Shown piece by piece: positions 1 through 10,941 of a DNA stretch of 64,000 bases. Every line of letters starts with the position of its first letter. Position 1 is the stretch's first letter. The DNA is from Hippopus hippopus (lineage: Eukaryota > Mollusca > Bivalvia > Cardiida > Cardiidae), in NCBI GenBank assembly GCA_946811185.2, contig OX328104.1, positions 52,932,505-52,996,504 on the forward strand, written 5' to 3'. Under the pieces are notes generated by a model. That model ran no database searches. It had not been told where the DNA came from and saw only the letters and a program-made list of their open reading frames with translations. Position numbers and translations under genes: made by a program.

Positions 1-94
1 ATATTGCTACCAGCTTTTTCTCTTTTTCCCACCATGATGTAAAGCAACCTCTGTCCAATCCTTTAAAACTCAGAACCCTGTAGTAAAGGGTTAA
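1..94 (-). mobile_element. Family A hairpin MITE, right end only
   Basis: This is the distal part of a minus-orientation family A copy, cut by the window edge. It has a remnant of the hairpin arm, then a degraded arm ending in GTAAAGGGTTAA. Its terminal TTAA at 91-94 is also the first TTAA of the next copy. Confidence 0.75.
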
Positions 95-319
95 CCCTTT
101 ACCAAACAATCCCTGGTTTTTACCACCCTGAAATAGAAGCCTTTTGAAAACACTGTGGGAAAAGGAGAAAATGCTGGTAACCAGCATTTTCTCCTTTTCC
201 CACAATGTTTTCTACCCTGCTGGAAACAAATTTCAATTTTTGAGTTACGTTTATTTTGTTATCTGCAAGTGCTTTCAATTTGGACCTGTCTAAAATTTTG
301 TCGTTTGGTAAAGAGTTAA
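91..319 (+). mobile_element. Family A hairpin MITE, full length
   Basis: This complete 229-bp copy is bounded by TTAA on both sides. The ends read CCCTTTACCAAAC and GTTTGGTAAAGAG, an imperfect terminal inverted repeat. The centre is a hairpin with arms of about 32 nt (CATTGTGGGAAAAGGAGAAA... and its complement) around GGTAACC. The two arms outside the hairpin are unrelated to each other, so the element has an orientation. TTAA target sites and CCCTT ends are piggyBac hallmarks, so I infer a non-autonomous piggyBac-like MITE. It has no coding capacity. Confidence 0.85.
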
Positions 320-398
320 GCAACAGGTGATTTGTCATCAACAAATGCTTACAAGAGACAAGTCTAAAATATCATTTTGTACAGGGTCAGAGAACTAT
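320..398 (+). repeat. Family A right-arm fragment
   Basis: The segment has the order GATTTGTCATC, AAATGCTTAC, GACAAGTCTAAAAT, TTTGTACAG, which is the right arm of family A without its hairpin. Confidence 0.5.
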
Positions 399-556
399 TT
401 AATCTTTTACCAGACAACAAAAGTGTAGGCTTGTCTAAATTGACAGCATTTGCAGACGACAATTTAAGTGTGGTTCAAATAATGGAATTTGTCTTTGATA
501 TGCTAGAAAACATTGTGGGAAAAGGAGAAAAATGCTGGTTACCAGCATTTTCTCCA
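399..556 (-). mobile_element. Family A hairpin MITE, truncated
   Basis: It begins at TTAA with TCTTTTACCAGAC and runs through the AAATTGACAGCATTTGCAG arm and the hairpin, then stops inside the second hairpin arm. A family B copy follows directly. Confidence 0.75.
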
Positions 557-569
557 CCATGATTACAGG

Positions 570-815
570 AGTAATATGAGCCATGCTCTGGACAAAGGGG
601 TTCAATGCATCTCTGTGATGCATTTTTTATAAGCAAGTCATCACATAATTATGGATTAATAAAATCCATTTCATATAACAACAGACTGAAATATGAGGTA
701 CACTGGTCCTTTGACATGCAGAAAATTGACCAATAGCAAAAAGTACCAATACGGGAGTTGATACTTTTTCAGATACATTAAAACCCCTTTTCATAGACCA
801 GGGCCCATATAGTTG
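570..815 (+). repeat. Family B interspersed repeat
   Basis: It starts GAGCCATGCTCTGGACAAAGGGG and ends AAAACCCCTTTTCATAGACCAGGGC, the imperfect inverted ends seen in all family B copies. Internal marks are ATCACATAATTATGGAT and GAAAATTGACCAATAGCAAAAAG. Confidence 0.7.
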
Positions 816-979
816 AGCTTGCTGCTCTAGATGACAAGATGGAAGCTAATAAATATCAAAAGGATCTGTCTGCAGACAAGAAAATATGAATGGCAAAAAA
901 GTCCCTGGCAATCCATTTCTGAACAGGCTGTAGACTTGCCAGAAAGTAGTACACATGTCACAGAAAACAAAACACAAAG

Positions 980-1125
980 CATTGAAATGTCAGGAAAAAT
1001 CCTCTTTCTAAAATGTACAGTAAATATTGTGAGAAACAAAAAACCAAACTGCTTTTTACCAGCAGTTGCTCCTTTTCACCAATGTTTTCCAGGAGTGTCT
1101 TTTGTGGAAAGCAAAAAGTCATGTT
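980..1125. repeat. Degenerate family A core
   Basis: A decayed hairpin is visible (ATATTGTGAGAAAC... TTTTACCAGCAGTTGCTCCTTTTCACCAATGTTTTCC). The ends cannot be placed. Confidence 0.4.
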
Positions 1126-1312
1126 TTTCTGGAAATATGAGAAAGATCACTGACAGGCCAACAATCCCAGTTTATCATAATACAGGGTCTTTTTGAAAAT
1201 AGATAAAATACTTTCAAGCTATCAGAAAAATCTGTCTGGAAGCAAGCAAATAGTTTCCATGTTATCAGAGGATATTTGTGGCAGGACATGCAACTATCTC
1301 CATGTTGATCGC

Positions 1313-1360
1313 AACAAGAGGGTCGTACTAGCCCTGTATTGCTCTACTACCCTTATATGT
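1313..1360 (+). repeat. D2 element 5' end fragment
   Basis: AACAAGAGGGTCGTACTAGCCCTG followed by TATTGCTCTACTACCC matches the start of the D2 element at 35.9 kb (AACAAGAGGGCCAAGATGGC). The body is missing here. Confidence 0.5.
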
Positions 1361-1387
1361 GATCCATGTAATTGTCACCAATAATCA

Positions 1388-1616
1388 TTAACCCTTTACC
1401 AGACAATCCCACATTTTCACGACCCAGAGAAAGAAGCCTTCTGAAAACATTGTGGGAAAAGGAGAAAATACTGGTAACCAGCATTTTCTCCTTTTCCCAC
1501 ATTGTCTTCTACCCTTACCAAAATAAATTTCAATTTTTGAGTCACATTGATTTTGTCGTCTGCAAATGCTTCCAATTTAGACTAGGATAAAATTATGTCC
1601 TTTGGTAAAGTGTTAA
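1388..1616 (+). mobile_element. Family A hairpin MITE, full length
   Basis: This 229-bp copy has TTAA at both ends, CCCTTTACCAGAC / TCCTTTGGTAAAG termini and a nearly intact hairpin centred on GGTAACC. It is identical in length to the copies at 91 and 48572, which makes 229 bp the likely full size. Confidence 0.85.
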
Positions 1617-1859
1617 ACTGTAAGAAATCTGTATTGCAATACAATTTCATAGGGAAAATAAGCTTAGCTCCCCCGCCAAAAAATCATATTTTCCCCATGC
1701 CAAGGTAATATTAATGAAAAGCACATCTAATTGAGTATTATTCATACCAAATAATCCATGCAATCTGACAAAGAGTAATTTGACAAGACGACCTTAAGAG
1801 TTTTTGAAGTTTTCTCTGTAACAATTCTATTTGACCACAGATCTATAATAAATTAGTTG

Positions 1860-2514
1860 AATATTAGGGGAGGTCCACAACATGAAACTACATATTGAAT
1901 TATACAGATCTAGGACAAACGGTTGAAAAAAACCCAATATTTAAAGTTTTTGTGACCCCTGCCATGAAGATAATACAGATAATCCTGGTACAAGCCTACT
2001 AGATGATAATACATGCAAAATATTAGTTTTAGCTCTCACAGTTAGGAACAAGAAGATTCTTAAGGTTTTCACTATGTAAGGTTATGCAAAAGTTGTGACT
2101 TCCAGGGTCATTTGAGGCCATTTTTGACCCCAAGGCTATACTCTTGGTAGAAGTCCACTAGAGGCTACATGAAAAATTTGGTAGCCTTTGGCCTTATCGT
2201 TGGGAACCAGAAGATTTTCAGTTTATAAACAGGCTATAACTGGGACAATCTTTAGTAGCGATCCAATAAATGAACACACATGCAAACTTTGGTAGCACTA
2301 GGCCTAATGGTTAGGAACAAGAAGTTTTCACCATATAAGCACATGTAAAACTTGAGGTTCCCAGAGAAGAGCCCTTATTTACTCAAAATTGGATCAGTAT
2401 TTTCTAAGAAGTAAACGTTTGAAAGTAAAGTTAATACACACAAAGACAGGTGCATAGACAGATGGACACAAGGTCATGACATAAGCTGGCTGGCCTTTGG
2501 CCAGTGGAGCTACA
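1860..2514 (+). mobile_element. D2 element (Helitron/HINE-like), 5' truncated
   Basis: The body has three or four degenerate units carrying AGGTCCACAAGATGAAACTACATG, TTTGGTAGCCCTAGGCCTTA and AAGAAGATTTTC. It ends in the hairpin CTGGCCTTTGGCCAG followed by TGGAGCTAC, close to the CTAA end of the copies at 22.0 and 37.0 kb. Family assignment to non-autonomous Helitrons rests on the 3' hairpin plus CTAA-type end and is inference. Confidence 0.65.
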
Positions 2515-2661
2515 AAAGATCATTTTTATTTCAGAACAATCCCATGTTAATGAGAAATGTTATAGGACAGACAGATAAACATAAACACTGATAAAAGAAA
2601 ACCATCCCTATTACTTATTCTGTTCATATTTGGCCTTTTATAAACCAACGTTACCAAAATA

Positions 2662-2860
2662 TCTCCCTTTACCAGATCATCTCACATTTCAACTACCCTA
2701 CAGGAGGAGACTTTTGAAACCATTTTGGGAAAAAGAAGCAAAAGCTTGTAACCAGCACATTTACCTTTTCCCACAATCTTATCGACTCTCTCAAAAACAA
2801 ACCCTTTCTTTTGAACCACATTTAATTACTGTCTACAAATGCTTTTAACTTTTTTCCTTG
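2662..2860 (+). mobile_element. Family A hairpin MITE, degenerate
   Basis: CCCTTTACCAGATCATC, a decayed hairpin (TTTTGGGAAAAAGAAG ... CCTTTTCCCACAATC) and ACAAATGCTTTTAAC follow the family A order. The TTAA ends are lost. Confidence 0.65.
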
Positions 2861-2867
2861 ACACACA

Positions 2868-3050
2868 GAAGTTTCTGTGGACAGTGTAGATTAAGATCAG
2901 ACTGCACAGAAAGTGCAGTCTGATCTTTAACCTACACTGTCCACTCTTTTATTCTAGGTCATTACTGAAATGTCTCTTCATCTGGCAGCAGAATAGTATT
3001 TACAGCCACTAAAAAAGTATAGGTTATTTTTCTAGTATTGAACAAGTTAA
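2868..3050 (+). mobile_element. Family C hairpin element
   Basis: It carries GTGGACAGTGTAGAT, then the hairpin AAGATCAGACTGCAC / GTGCAGTCTGATCTT, then ACACTGTCCAC. The 3' arm (TCTTCATCTGGCAGCA ... TTTTTCTAG) ends at TTAA, as at 46283-46494. Confidence 0.7.
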
Positions 3051-3918
3051 TTTAGGGAGGTCTAAAAATGTACCGCCTGGTATAGAGTTAGAAAGTCTCA
3101 AAGCTTGGTGGAATTCGAAGACTTGATTCATGGTAGCTATCTTTACATTACTCCGGGTCTTATCCAGTAATTTAACAGATATCTACCCTAGGATCACTCC
3201 TGCTAAATATCAATGAATAATGAGAAATAGCTTTTGACAAGGAGATCTATAACCAATATGAATGAACAATATGAATGAACAATGCATGGTCCAAGGCAGT
3301 AATGATTTTTTATGGCTCAAGATACCATCAGGTATTGTCAAAGACATTTATCCAAAAATATTTTGACATTCATACTAAATTGTAATGAAATCTGCTATTT
3401 TCGGACAAGGTTTTTCAAATTTTCTCTTTTTCTGAATAAAGTCTTCATAGGTCCAATTTCTGAAAAGAACTGGTAAGCACATTTGTATTAAATCGGATTG
3501 AAACTCAGGTTAGTTTCTAAGAAAATATTTTAGACAAAAGTAAATGCATAAATGGATTCAGAAAGGCACAAAAGCGTAATAGATAACATAAGCATGCAGT
3601 ATTCTATGTAAAGGCACATCTGAATGACATTGACTAGCAAAGCATTGGTTTGGGCTAGTACAGATTGCATTTAGCTTGCCCAAATGGTCCGGTGAAAACA
3701 TCGAGAAATGGTGATTGTACTAAATTAAAGCCTTGCTTAAGTAAATGGATGGCACCCATCTGATTCATCTGTGATTAACCAAAAAAGATTGCTAAAATAC
3801 TTCAAAATTTTGTTTAAAGTTAATTTAGAGCTTTGTCGTGACTTAAGTTTGCTGAACTTTGGCAAGTGGAGTTAAAAGAACTGAAGTCTATAGATAGGAA
3901 CCAATCTGTTGAACTTAC
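3051..3918. other. Intergenic or intronic, nothing recognised
   Basis: No exon, hairpin or repeat family member is visible apart from a 13-bp direct duplication (CAATATGAATGAA) near 3257-3285. If the coiled-coil gene continues, this is the start of its next intron. Confidence 0.5.
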
Positions 3919-4033
3919 ATCTTTCAAAGTCTGTATCAGTCTGCGTTGTTTGTCCTGTTCATATTTTGATTCATCTAGTTGTTCATTCAGTATATTAATC
4001 TCTTCTTGTAAAGCTTCAACTTCTGGCTGATGT
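3919..4033 (-). CDS. Coiled-coil protein, exon 14 (last in window)
   Basis: On the minus strand this 115-nt exon has a TATTACAG acceptor and a perfect GTAAGT donor. It opens with one base that completes a Lys codon begun by the exon at 19204, then reads 38 codons beginning HQPEVEALQEEINILNEQL and ending in phase 0. The composition (Glu, Gln, Lys and Leu with hydrophobic residues at 3-4 spacing) is that of a coiled coil. The intron before it is about 15.2 kb. No stop codon follows in frame before the donor, so the protein continues to the left, outside the window or in exons I could not see. Family not recognised. Confidence 0.82.
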
Positions 4034-4592
4034 CTGTAATACAAAATAAAACAAAGCTCACTTTCCATCTCTTTGTTCTAAACTTAGAGGAAATCTTTGA
4101 TTTTTCTGGATGAAGTTCAAAAAGAGGTTTTAAAACATGACCTATATGTACCTTGTATTTATTCAGGTTTTATATTTTTGTGTATCTTATTTTGGTCTTC
4201 TTTGTTTGTACCTTAGAATATGAAAGATGCATTTTAAAACTTTTTTTTCAATCCAACATAACTCAATGTGTTCGTGGAGCATAAATATTATCATATCATC
4301 AAATGAAAAAAATAATCTACTAGGATGTATACCACTGGCAATGCTATAACATGTCTCAGTCTTTGCTTAAACATATTTGTCCTGTCAACAACATTTTACA
4401 CGGGAATCTGCCCTCTTTTTTTGTAGATACAGAAAAACAATGAGGAAAAGGAGCAACAGATTTGGTTTTTTTTTTTTTCATTGAGTATATTCAAAAGCTG
4501 TTATCTGCTGAAAGTTTAAAAGTGATAATGGTAACTCATCACATAGATGGTGATCATCACCTGTGCAATTTTCTTCATTTGCCATATCTAAA
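4034..4592. other. Intron, no element recognised
   Basis: AT-rich sequence with short A and T runs. No family member or exon is visible. Confidence 0.4.
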
Positions 4593-4777
4593 CTAACCCT
4601 TTACCAAAAACCCAACAGTTTTATTCCTTTTAGGAAAAATTATCATGCGAAAAGGATGATTTATTCTGTAATGTTTTTTTAACAGTCAATGACAAATCCT
4701 AGCTTTTGAGCAAAATTCAATTTATCGCCTGCAAATCCTTTCAAATGGACAAGTCTAAAGTATGGGCAAAGAGTTAA
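4593..4777 (+). mobile_element. Family A MITE, hairpin decayed
   Basis: It opens CTAACCCTTTACC, keeps the right arm (GCAAATCCTTTCAAATGGACAAGTCTAAAG) and ends GCAAAGAGTTAA. The hairpin is reduced to scattered remnants. The next copy starts at its terminal TTAA. Confidence 0.65.
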
Positions 4778-5001
4778 TTCTTCATGAAACAGTAAAATTT
4801 TTGCCTTGACAAAATTAAAAGCTTTTTCAGAGGACAAATTATATACTGTTCAAATGATGATCTCTTTCTTTGATAGGGTGGAAAACATTGTGGGAAAAGG
4901 AGGAAATGCTGGTTACCAGCATTTCCTCCTTTTCCCACTATGTTTTTCAAAGCTTTCTTCACAGGTTTGTAAAAAAACTGGATTGTTTGGTAAAGGATTA
5001 A
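4774..5001 (-). mobile_element. Family A hairpin MITE
   Basis: The hairpin is perfect over ACATTGTGGGAAAAGGAGG and its complement, centred on GGTTACC. It ends GGATTGTTTGGTAAAGGATTAA. Its start abuts the terminal TTAA of the preceding copy. The A-to-G change in AGGAGG is present in both arms, so the two arms have changed together. Confidence 0.75.
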
Positions 5002-6100
5002 ACTCCATAAACCAATACCTGTAGTTAAGATATATCAAGAAGAAACATTTCACTTAAACCCATCAAACTCAAATCAACCAATGAAAAGACACTCATAAAA
5101 AGCTGGTAAAGTAAAAGCTACAAATGATTTCAAATCCACATATCCCAAGAGGATCTAAAGGGAAATTAGGGAGACAGGAGAAAACAGTAATTTTTTAGGG
5201 TTACATCAATATATCTACTAAAGTTTCCCCCATTTTTACTACAAATATTTTTTTGACGCATAGCTAAATACAAAAATCAGATAGAGAGCTACAGGCTTCT
5301 TAGATGAAATGAATCATCAGAATGCTTCAACTACTGATGCCATAAAAAAAATCTAAGATATTGGGAGCCAAAGACCAGACTTCACATTCACTTATGTCAA
5401 CTAAAATTATCGAAAACTGGAAACAGAAACCTGTAATTTCAATAAGTATAGATAGACTGCAGCAAACATCACAAAAAAAAAAACCTGACTGTAACACAGA
5501 TGTTGAAATTCATTGTGAGCTAGATCTAGATTTATCAAAAACATTAAATACAGAATGGCTTGTCAAACAACAAATTCCTCTCATAATTTTGATGTCCTCT
5601 TCACTGTTTTGAAACTTCACATAACTGCATTTTTATGAATTGTTAAAATGTCAAGTTACTAATATGAATATTAGTTAAAGGGCTAATCATGCCAACACAA
5701 TTTTTTCTGAAGAGTCTATGAAGACATGCAGTGTATTTCTAGTAACTCGAGACAGAAATATTGTGTACTTCTACAGATTTTAGATGGAAATGGAGTATGT
5801 TTCTACTCAGTTGTTATGTGGTAGGTAATAATTACGTTGAAAAAGATACATATTTTATGTTATGATGTCTTGGAAATTGTGTATCTTATAACAAGATATA
5901 AATCTATAATCTCAAAGTTTCCTACTTTAAACATGCATTTATAGAACAGATCTACAGATGAATACTGGAAGACTAAGGGATCACATAAACTGTACTAAAG
6001 CTTTAAATGTTTGAAGTATCACATCTAGAAAAGTAACATGTTGCAACCCATTCCTTCAGGTGATTTGGACACACAGTGCAAAATCTTCAAGTTTCATAAT
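5002..6100. other. Intron, no element recognised
   Basis: AT-rich sequence. An 83-codon open frame at 5361-5612 has no codon bias, no splice context and no family resemblance, so I leave it out as chance. Confidence 0.4.
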
Positions 6101-6104
6101 CTAT

Positions 6105-6570
6105 ATTAGAACCATGCTCTTGCAAAAAGGGTTTCAATGCTTCTCTGTGATGCATTAACCCTTTACCAAACAACAAAACGTTACATTTGCCTAAATCCAA
6201 AGCATATGCTGACTTCAAATTAAATGTGGCTAAATTTGTGGATACAGTCTTTGATAGAGTAGAAAACATTGTGGGAAAATGAGAAAATGCTGGTTACCAG
6301 CATTTTCTCCTTTTCCCACAATGTTTTCAAAAGTATTCTTTCTCAAGGTCGTAAAAAGACGGGATTGTGTGGTAAAGGGTTATACCAAGCAAATCATTAC
6401 ATAATTATTGACCCATAAAATCTATTTTATCTAACAACAAGCTGAATCCTGAGGTACAATGATTTTTGGACATGCAGACAAAATACCGAAAGCTCTGGCT
6501 GACCTTGGTCGATACTTTCAGAAGATGCACTAAACACCATTTCTGCAGAGCATGGCTCAAATCTATTTTC
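6105..6570 (+). repeat. Family B repeat split by a family A insertion
   Basis: The left part (ACCATGCTCTTGCAAAAAGGG ... CTGTGATGCATTAA) and right part (TACCAAGCAAATCATTACATAATTATTGACCCATAAAATC ... GAGCATGGCTCAAA) join into one family B copy once the A element at 6155-6383 is removed. The uninterrupted junction is seen at 45.9 kb as ATGCATTACACCAAG. Confidence 0.75.
6155..6383 (-). mobile_element. Family A hairpin MITE inserted in family B
   Basis: This 229-bp copy has TTAA on the left and TTAT on the right, with CCCTTTACCAAACAAC / GTGTGGTAAAGGG ends and an almost perfect hairpin centred on GGTTACC. It sits inside a family B copy, so it is the younger of the two. Confidence 0.85.
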
Positions 6571-8142
6571 TGACACTTTATGTTGGTGTGCTTTCACATC
6601 TATTTAAAAGTAATTCAAAACTAAGAATAATTCCATTTTCAGAGCAAAACTACAGATTGCATTGGCCTGTGCAAATTGGTAAACAAAATATGTTACCCTA
6701 AACATTACTTAGACCCAAACAAAGCTATTAAAAACACCTTTTTTCCAAAGAAATGATAAGACTAAAACTTAAACTCGTCTTTATATTGTATTTGACAGCC
6801 TAGTTCTTGCGATAAAGATACTAAGTTACCCTTTACTGTAATAATTTCTTCGAGAACATTATTAACTTTAATTAGCAATTGACTGACATATTGTACCAAT
6901 AATTCTTTGAGTATCAACTTACCCCCAAGATGAGCTAAATATTGAAAGTATAAAACAAAAACCGCTATGGTCATCTGCTTTTGAAATATTTAAATGCATA
7001 AACCAATTTTGCCTCAGTTAGTTAGGTTAAAATGATTAAAACAGTAATCTGTGAATTTTTCTATGGCAAAATTTCAGTGACCAAGTCTTTAATTAAAACA
7101 CTCATAGAGAAACTCTGCGAATCCAAAGATTCAAGAAATGAAGATTCAGGTGTAAATCTAGATCAAGTTACTGTCATTGGCCAGTTCAACTTATGACATC
7201 AGATTTAAACTGGCCAGAATATGGTTATATGCACCTAAGATACAAGTAGTAACAAGTGAAATAAGAGGATCATCCTCTAAAACTAATAAGCCTTTATCTG
7301 AGGTATGTTCCCTGACACAACTGGTCCTCACTCTAAGCATCCCAAGCTAGTGTAGATTTTATCAGTTATTCCATGATTTATTCTGGTCATCATTATAACA
7401 GTGAGGGATATGCAATATTTCAGCTTTTCAAGCTGATAGTTTAGTTAAAACATATTTATTTTACATCGATTGAGAAACAAGTTCTTACAACTTATACTAA
7501 TCTCTCTCGAAACTACACCAGTACTCACGCCAAATGTTTGGGCCAATGAACAATTCCAAAGTTGACACCTGCTACAAGGTATAGAACTCAGGACCTTAAA
7601 GTTATGAGGCTGATGCTGATAAACAGTATCCAATCTTTTTGTTTAGCAGTCTTAAGAGTGTAAGCATCGATATTAGCTATGATTATTTAAGATCTGTGTG
7701 CTACATTTAAGTCAATAATCCTCAAGAAAAGGTTGCATAATGAAACCCCAGTGTTTTATCTTACCTTGGACTGGAATCATAATTAGAATTAAAAAAGAAA
7801 AAAATAGATACATTGTAATAAGCTATATGCAAAAAAAAAATATCAATTTGTGAAAAAAAGGAAGACAAATGATGAAAATAGGGTTTCCTCCTTCTGCAGT
7901 CTGATCTTTGATCTACCTGCTGTTTTGCTGAGATATCCTGGATAAAAGCAGCCTCAAATTTCAAATTTCTGTTGGGTTGATTCAGTGCTCTAAGGGTTTA
8001 AAAAATGAAACAAAAACCCCTACACTTCTGAAGAAGCAATACATAATTATTTCACACATATACATGTTAGGGTGCTGAAACTTAGGTGACAGTCACATGG
8101 AGCATGATTGGAATAAATTTCTACAGATCATGACAAAAACAG
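6571..8142. other. Intron, mostly unassigned
   Basis: No exon with matching splice phase is visible. A minus-strand open frame at 6762-6974 has some leucine-rich periodicity but no acceptor and donor pair, so I do not call it. The segment 7440-7640 holds no recognised family. Confidence 0.4.
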
Positions 8143-8551
8143 TTAACACTTATGCTGCTTAGCCTGTCTTTGTGGGCTTTAGCAGACACTGTAGATCAAG
8201 ATCAGACTGCACAGAACATGCAGTCTGATCTTGGATATACACTTTACAAAATGGTGAGATCTCTCAAAAGAGCAAAATTTTTACATAATAAACTATGGTT
8301 TTTCACAAATGGCTGGAAACCTTCAGTTTGATTTATTTAGCAGCTCAGCTCTTTTAATACCATAGACAACACCAGAAGCTTTTGTGGACAGATTAGATCA
8401 AGATCAGAACATGCAGTCTGATCTTTGATCCACACTGTCCACTGCTGTATTCTAGATTATGACCGGAATGTAGCTTGATCTTGCAGAAGAAAATGTATTT
8501 TTAGCCTTTGAGGAAATGCAATTTATTCATTTACAGTAGTGAAAGAGTTAA
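8143..8551 (+). mobile_element. Two family C copies, overlapping or tandem
   Basis: The first starts TTAACACTTATGCTGC and has the hairpin AGATCAGACTGCACAGA / CATGCAGTCTGATCTTGG at about 8200. The second starts near 8340 (CAGCTCTTTTAATACC), contains AACACCAGAAGCTTTTGTGG with a second hairpin at about 8400, and ends GTGAAAGAGTTAA like the full copy at 46283-46494. Confidence 0.65.
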
Positions 8552-8811
8552 TGGGTTAATGTGAAGGCTTTGAGGACAATTTTCACATCTACAAGTGACA
8601 ACAAGGGATGGTTATTCAGTTACAGTGACTGTATTTTTTATGGTCATAAAATGAGAAGATGCTGTATTATCTTTATCTAAACACTATTGTATCAGATAAA
8701 TCATTTATCAAATAATGAAATTTCAGACCAGTCCAAATCGAAATCATTCGTGGACAGCAAATTAATTCTTGTTCAATTGGTGAGATCTGCCTTTGATGGA
8801 ATAGAAAACAA

Positions 8812-8998
8812 TGTAAAAGCCACTGGCTGCTTTCCCGCATTACCATTATCCAAACAATGATAAGCGGTGAGAGAGGACTGAATATTGTTGCTATGACTAT
8901 CATCAATCCTGGGAAAAGAAATTGGCCAAGTTGGGGGTTTGAAACAGCGACCTCATGTTTTCAAGTCCCATGCCACTACCCACTGCGCTACTGGGGCT
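8812..8998 (-). mobile_element. tRNA-derived SINE, 5' head and part of body
   Basis: On the minus strand the head reads AGCCCCAGTAGCGCAGTGGG with an A-box-like TAGCGCAGTGG and a decayed B box, then TTGGCCAATTTC and the body TGATGATAGTCATAGC ... GGGAAAGCAGCCAGTGGC. It matches the intact plus-strand SINE at 63213 over head and body but stops before the tail. Confidence 0.7.
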
Positions 8999-9249
8999 CA
9001 ACTTAATGTTTGAAACAGTAGTTAAAAATGCATCAAAAGTTTCTTCTCTCCAGAACTGAAAACAGATTGTTGGTTATAGATCAAATAACAAAACAAATTA
9101 TTTTAAGGGTGTTCAAACACACGTGGATGTGATCTTAACAGAATTAATTCTGCACTCACGCTGTCTTCCATCTAAAATGACATGAAAGCATCAATCACAG
9201 ACTCTATGTAATGATTTAAAATTGTAATAACTGCACTGGATTCTCCTGA

Positions 9250-9479
9250 ATAAATCCTAAACCAAACAACCCCATGTTTTATGACCCTGCAAAACAGGGC
9301 TTTTGAGAAACATCATGAAAAAGGAAGAAATGCTGGTAACATGCAGGTTCTTCTCTTTCCAAAAAATGTTCCAGCCTTTCATAGACATTTATCATTGTTT
9401 GAGTCTCATTCACTTTGCTGTCTTGATGTGCTTCAGATATGGATTAATTAAAAAATGTCGTCATCTGGTAAAGAGTTAA
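9250..9479 (+). mobile_element. Family A MITE, degenerate
   Basis: ACCAAACAACCCCATG, a decayed hairpin and TCATCTGGTAAAGAGTTAA follow the family A order. Its last TTAA (9476-9479) is the first TTAA of the next copy. Confidence 0.7.
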
Positions 9480-9704
9480 CCCTATACCACACAATCCCGA
9501 GTTTTAATGATCCAGTGGTACAGTGATTTTGAAAATATTTTCTGAAAAGGAGAAAATGCTGGTTACCAGCATTTTCTCCTTTTCCGAAAAAGTTTTCTAC
9601 TCATTTACAGACTAAATTACTTATTTGAGCCTCATTTAATTTGTAGTCTGTAAATGCTTTCAATTTTGACACATGTGAAATTTTGTCATGTGGTACAGAG
9701 TAAA
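9476..9704 (+). mobile_element. Family A hairpin MITE
   Basis: It starts TTAACCCTATACCACACAATCCCGAG and ends TGTGGTACAGAGTAAA. The hairpin is perfect over AGGAGAAAATGCTGGTTACC and its complement. The centre is GGTTACC although the arms are in plus orientation. Confidence 0.8.
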
Positions 9705-9819
9705 GTCTCAAAATGCTGATGGGAAAAAAATGTCTGTAGATAAATGCTACTATTTGTCTCCAAACCACCATATCAATCATTCCTAAATTACAGCTCCTTG
9801 ACCTTGAAAAAGCTAAGGG

Positions 9820-9957
9820 CAACTGAGTCACCCCTTCCCACAAAATCCTGTGGTTTAGCAACCTTCAGGAAAATGCTTTTCTCTACACATTATTATTTGC
9901 CTGCAAATGCTGTCAATCTGGCAAAGTCTAAAATATCTTTGTCTGCTTAAGAGTTGA
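9820..9957 (+). repeat. Family A right-half fragment
   Basis: CCTTCAGGAAAATGCTTTTC, GCCTGCAAATGCTGTCAATC and GTCTAAAATATC in order, ending AGAGTTGA, are remains of a plus-orientation copy next to the following one. Confidence 0.5.
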
Positions 9958-10185
9958 CTCTATACCACACAAGAAAAATTCAGACTAGTCCAAATTGAAA
10001 GAAATTACAGAAGGCAATTTAAATCTGACTCAAATGATAGAATGTGTCTTTAATAAGATAGAAAACAATGTGGGAAAAGGAGAAAATGCTGGTTACCAGC
10101 ATTTTCTCCTTTTCCTACAATGTTTTCAAAAGCCCTTTCTTTTGGGTTGTTGATCGAAATATGGGATTGTGTGGTAAAGGATTAA
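9954..10185 (-). mobile_element. Family A hairpin MITE
   Basis: TTGA (a decayed TTAA), CTCTATACCACACAAG, the AATTGAAAG arm, a perfect hairpin core centred on GGTTACC, and GTGTGGTAAAGGATTAA. It is the last of a run of four A copies from 9250. Confidence 0.8.
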
Positions 10186-10941
10186 TTCATCATATTTCTT
10201 ACTTCTTTTTCTCCAAATGACTCCCATATGTTACACCCTTTCATAAATAAGAACAAAAATATTTCAATCTAATGTGTTGTCACAAAACATGTGATGTTCA
10301 ACAAGATTCTCTAAATCAAATGACAGTTTCATATCATCTGAGGGCCCTGAATTAATATTAGAAGATTTTAAAAAATATGATAAATAAAATAATAGTAAAA
10401 TGAACATATTGTATATGCAATAGAAATTAGTATTTGTTCTTGTATATCGAAAGTTATCACATTATACTGAAAATGAAAGCAGTTACATATATAGTAAGGT
10501 CAGTAATGTAACATACAAAAAATTATAACAACTTCACAACCATCTAATTATTGTTGACACTACATCTTGACACTAAAATTTGTGCCTATATGTTTGCTAG
10601 TCTGAAAAAAATATAATTTGGAAGCGCCTTTATACTTCAGGCACACATAAATATCAGTACTTTAACAAACATTATAAATGTTGTTATTATCTAAGTAAAT
10701 AATTTCAAACATTTGGAATTATAAATCCAAACGCTCATAAAAAAAGAAGTGTAAGGGCATGACTTGCAGCAACAGGCTTGCCAATTCAAAACCACTCACA
10801 GCACTTGTCATAAAAAAGATTGCTTTTAGCAAAATAGGGTGGAAACAAGGCACTTAACAAACACAGAAAGCATTAATTTTGTCAGTTCGAAATAACCTGG
10901 AAGGAATTCTTCACTATGGCTAATACATTCTGCCTTGTCTT
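10186..10941. other. Intron, nothing recognised
   Basis: Very AT-rich unique-looking sequence with no repeat family, exon or hairpin that I can identify. Confidence 0.45.

Noticed and set aside
120..344. Recurring peptides such as ENIVGKGENAGYQHFLLFPQCF in many open frames on both strands
   Set aside because: They are translations of the family A hairpin and its arms, present in both orientations and broken in most copies. They are not a protein family.
6762..6974. Leucine-rich minus-strand frame that could be a coiled-coil exon
   Set aside because: No acceptor/donor pair in the right phase, and exons 13 and 14 already join perfectly across this intron.
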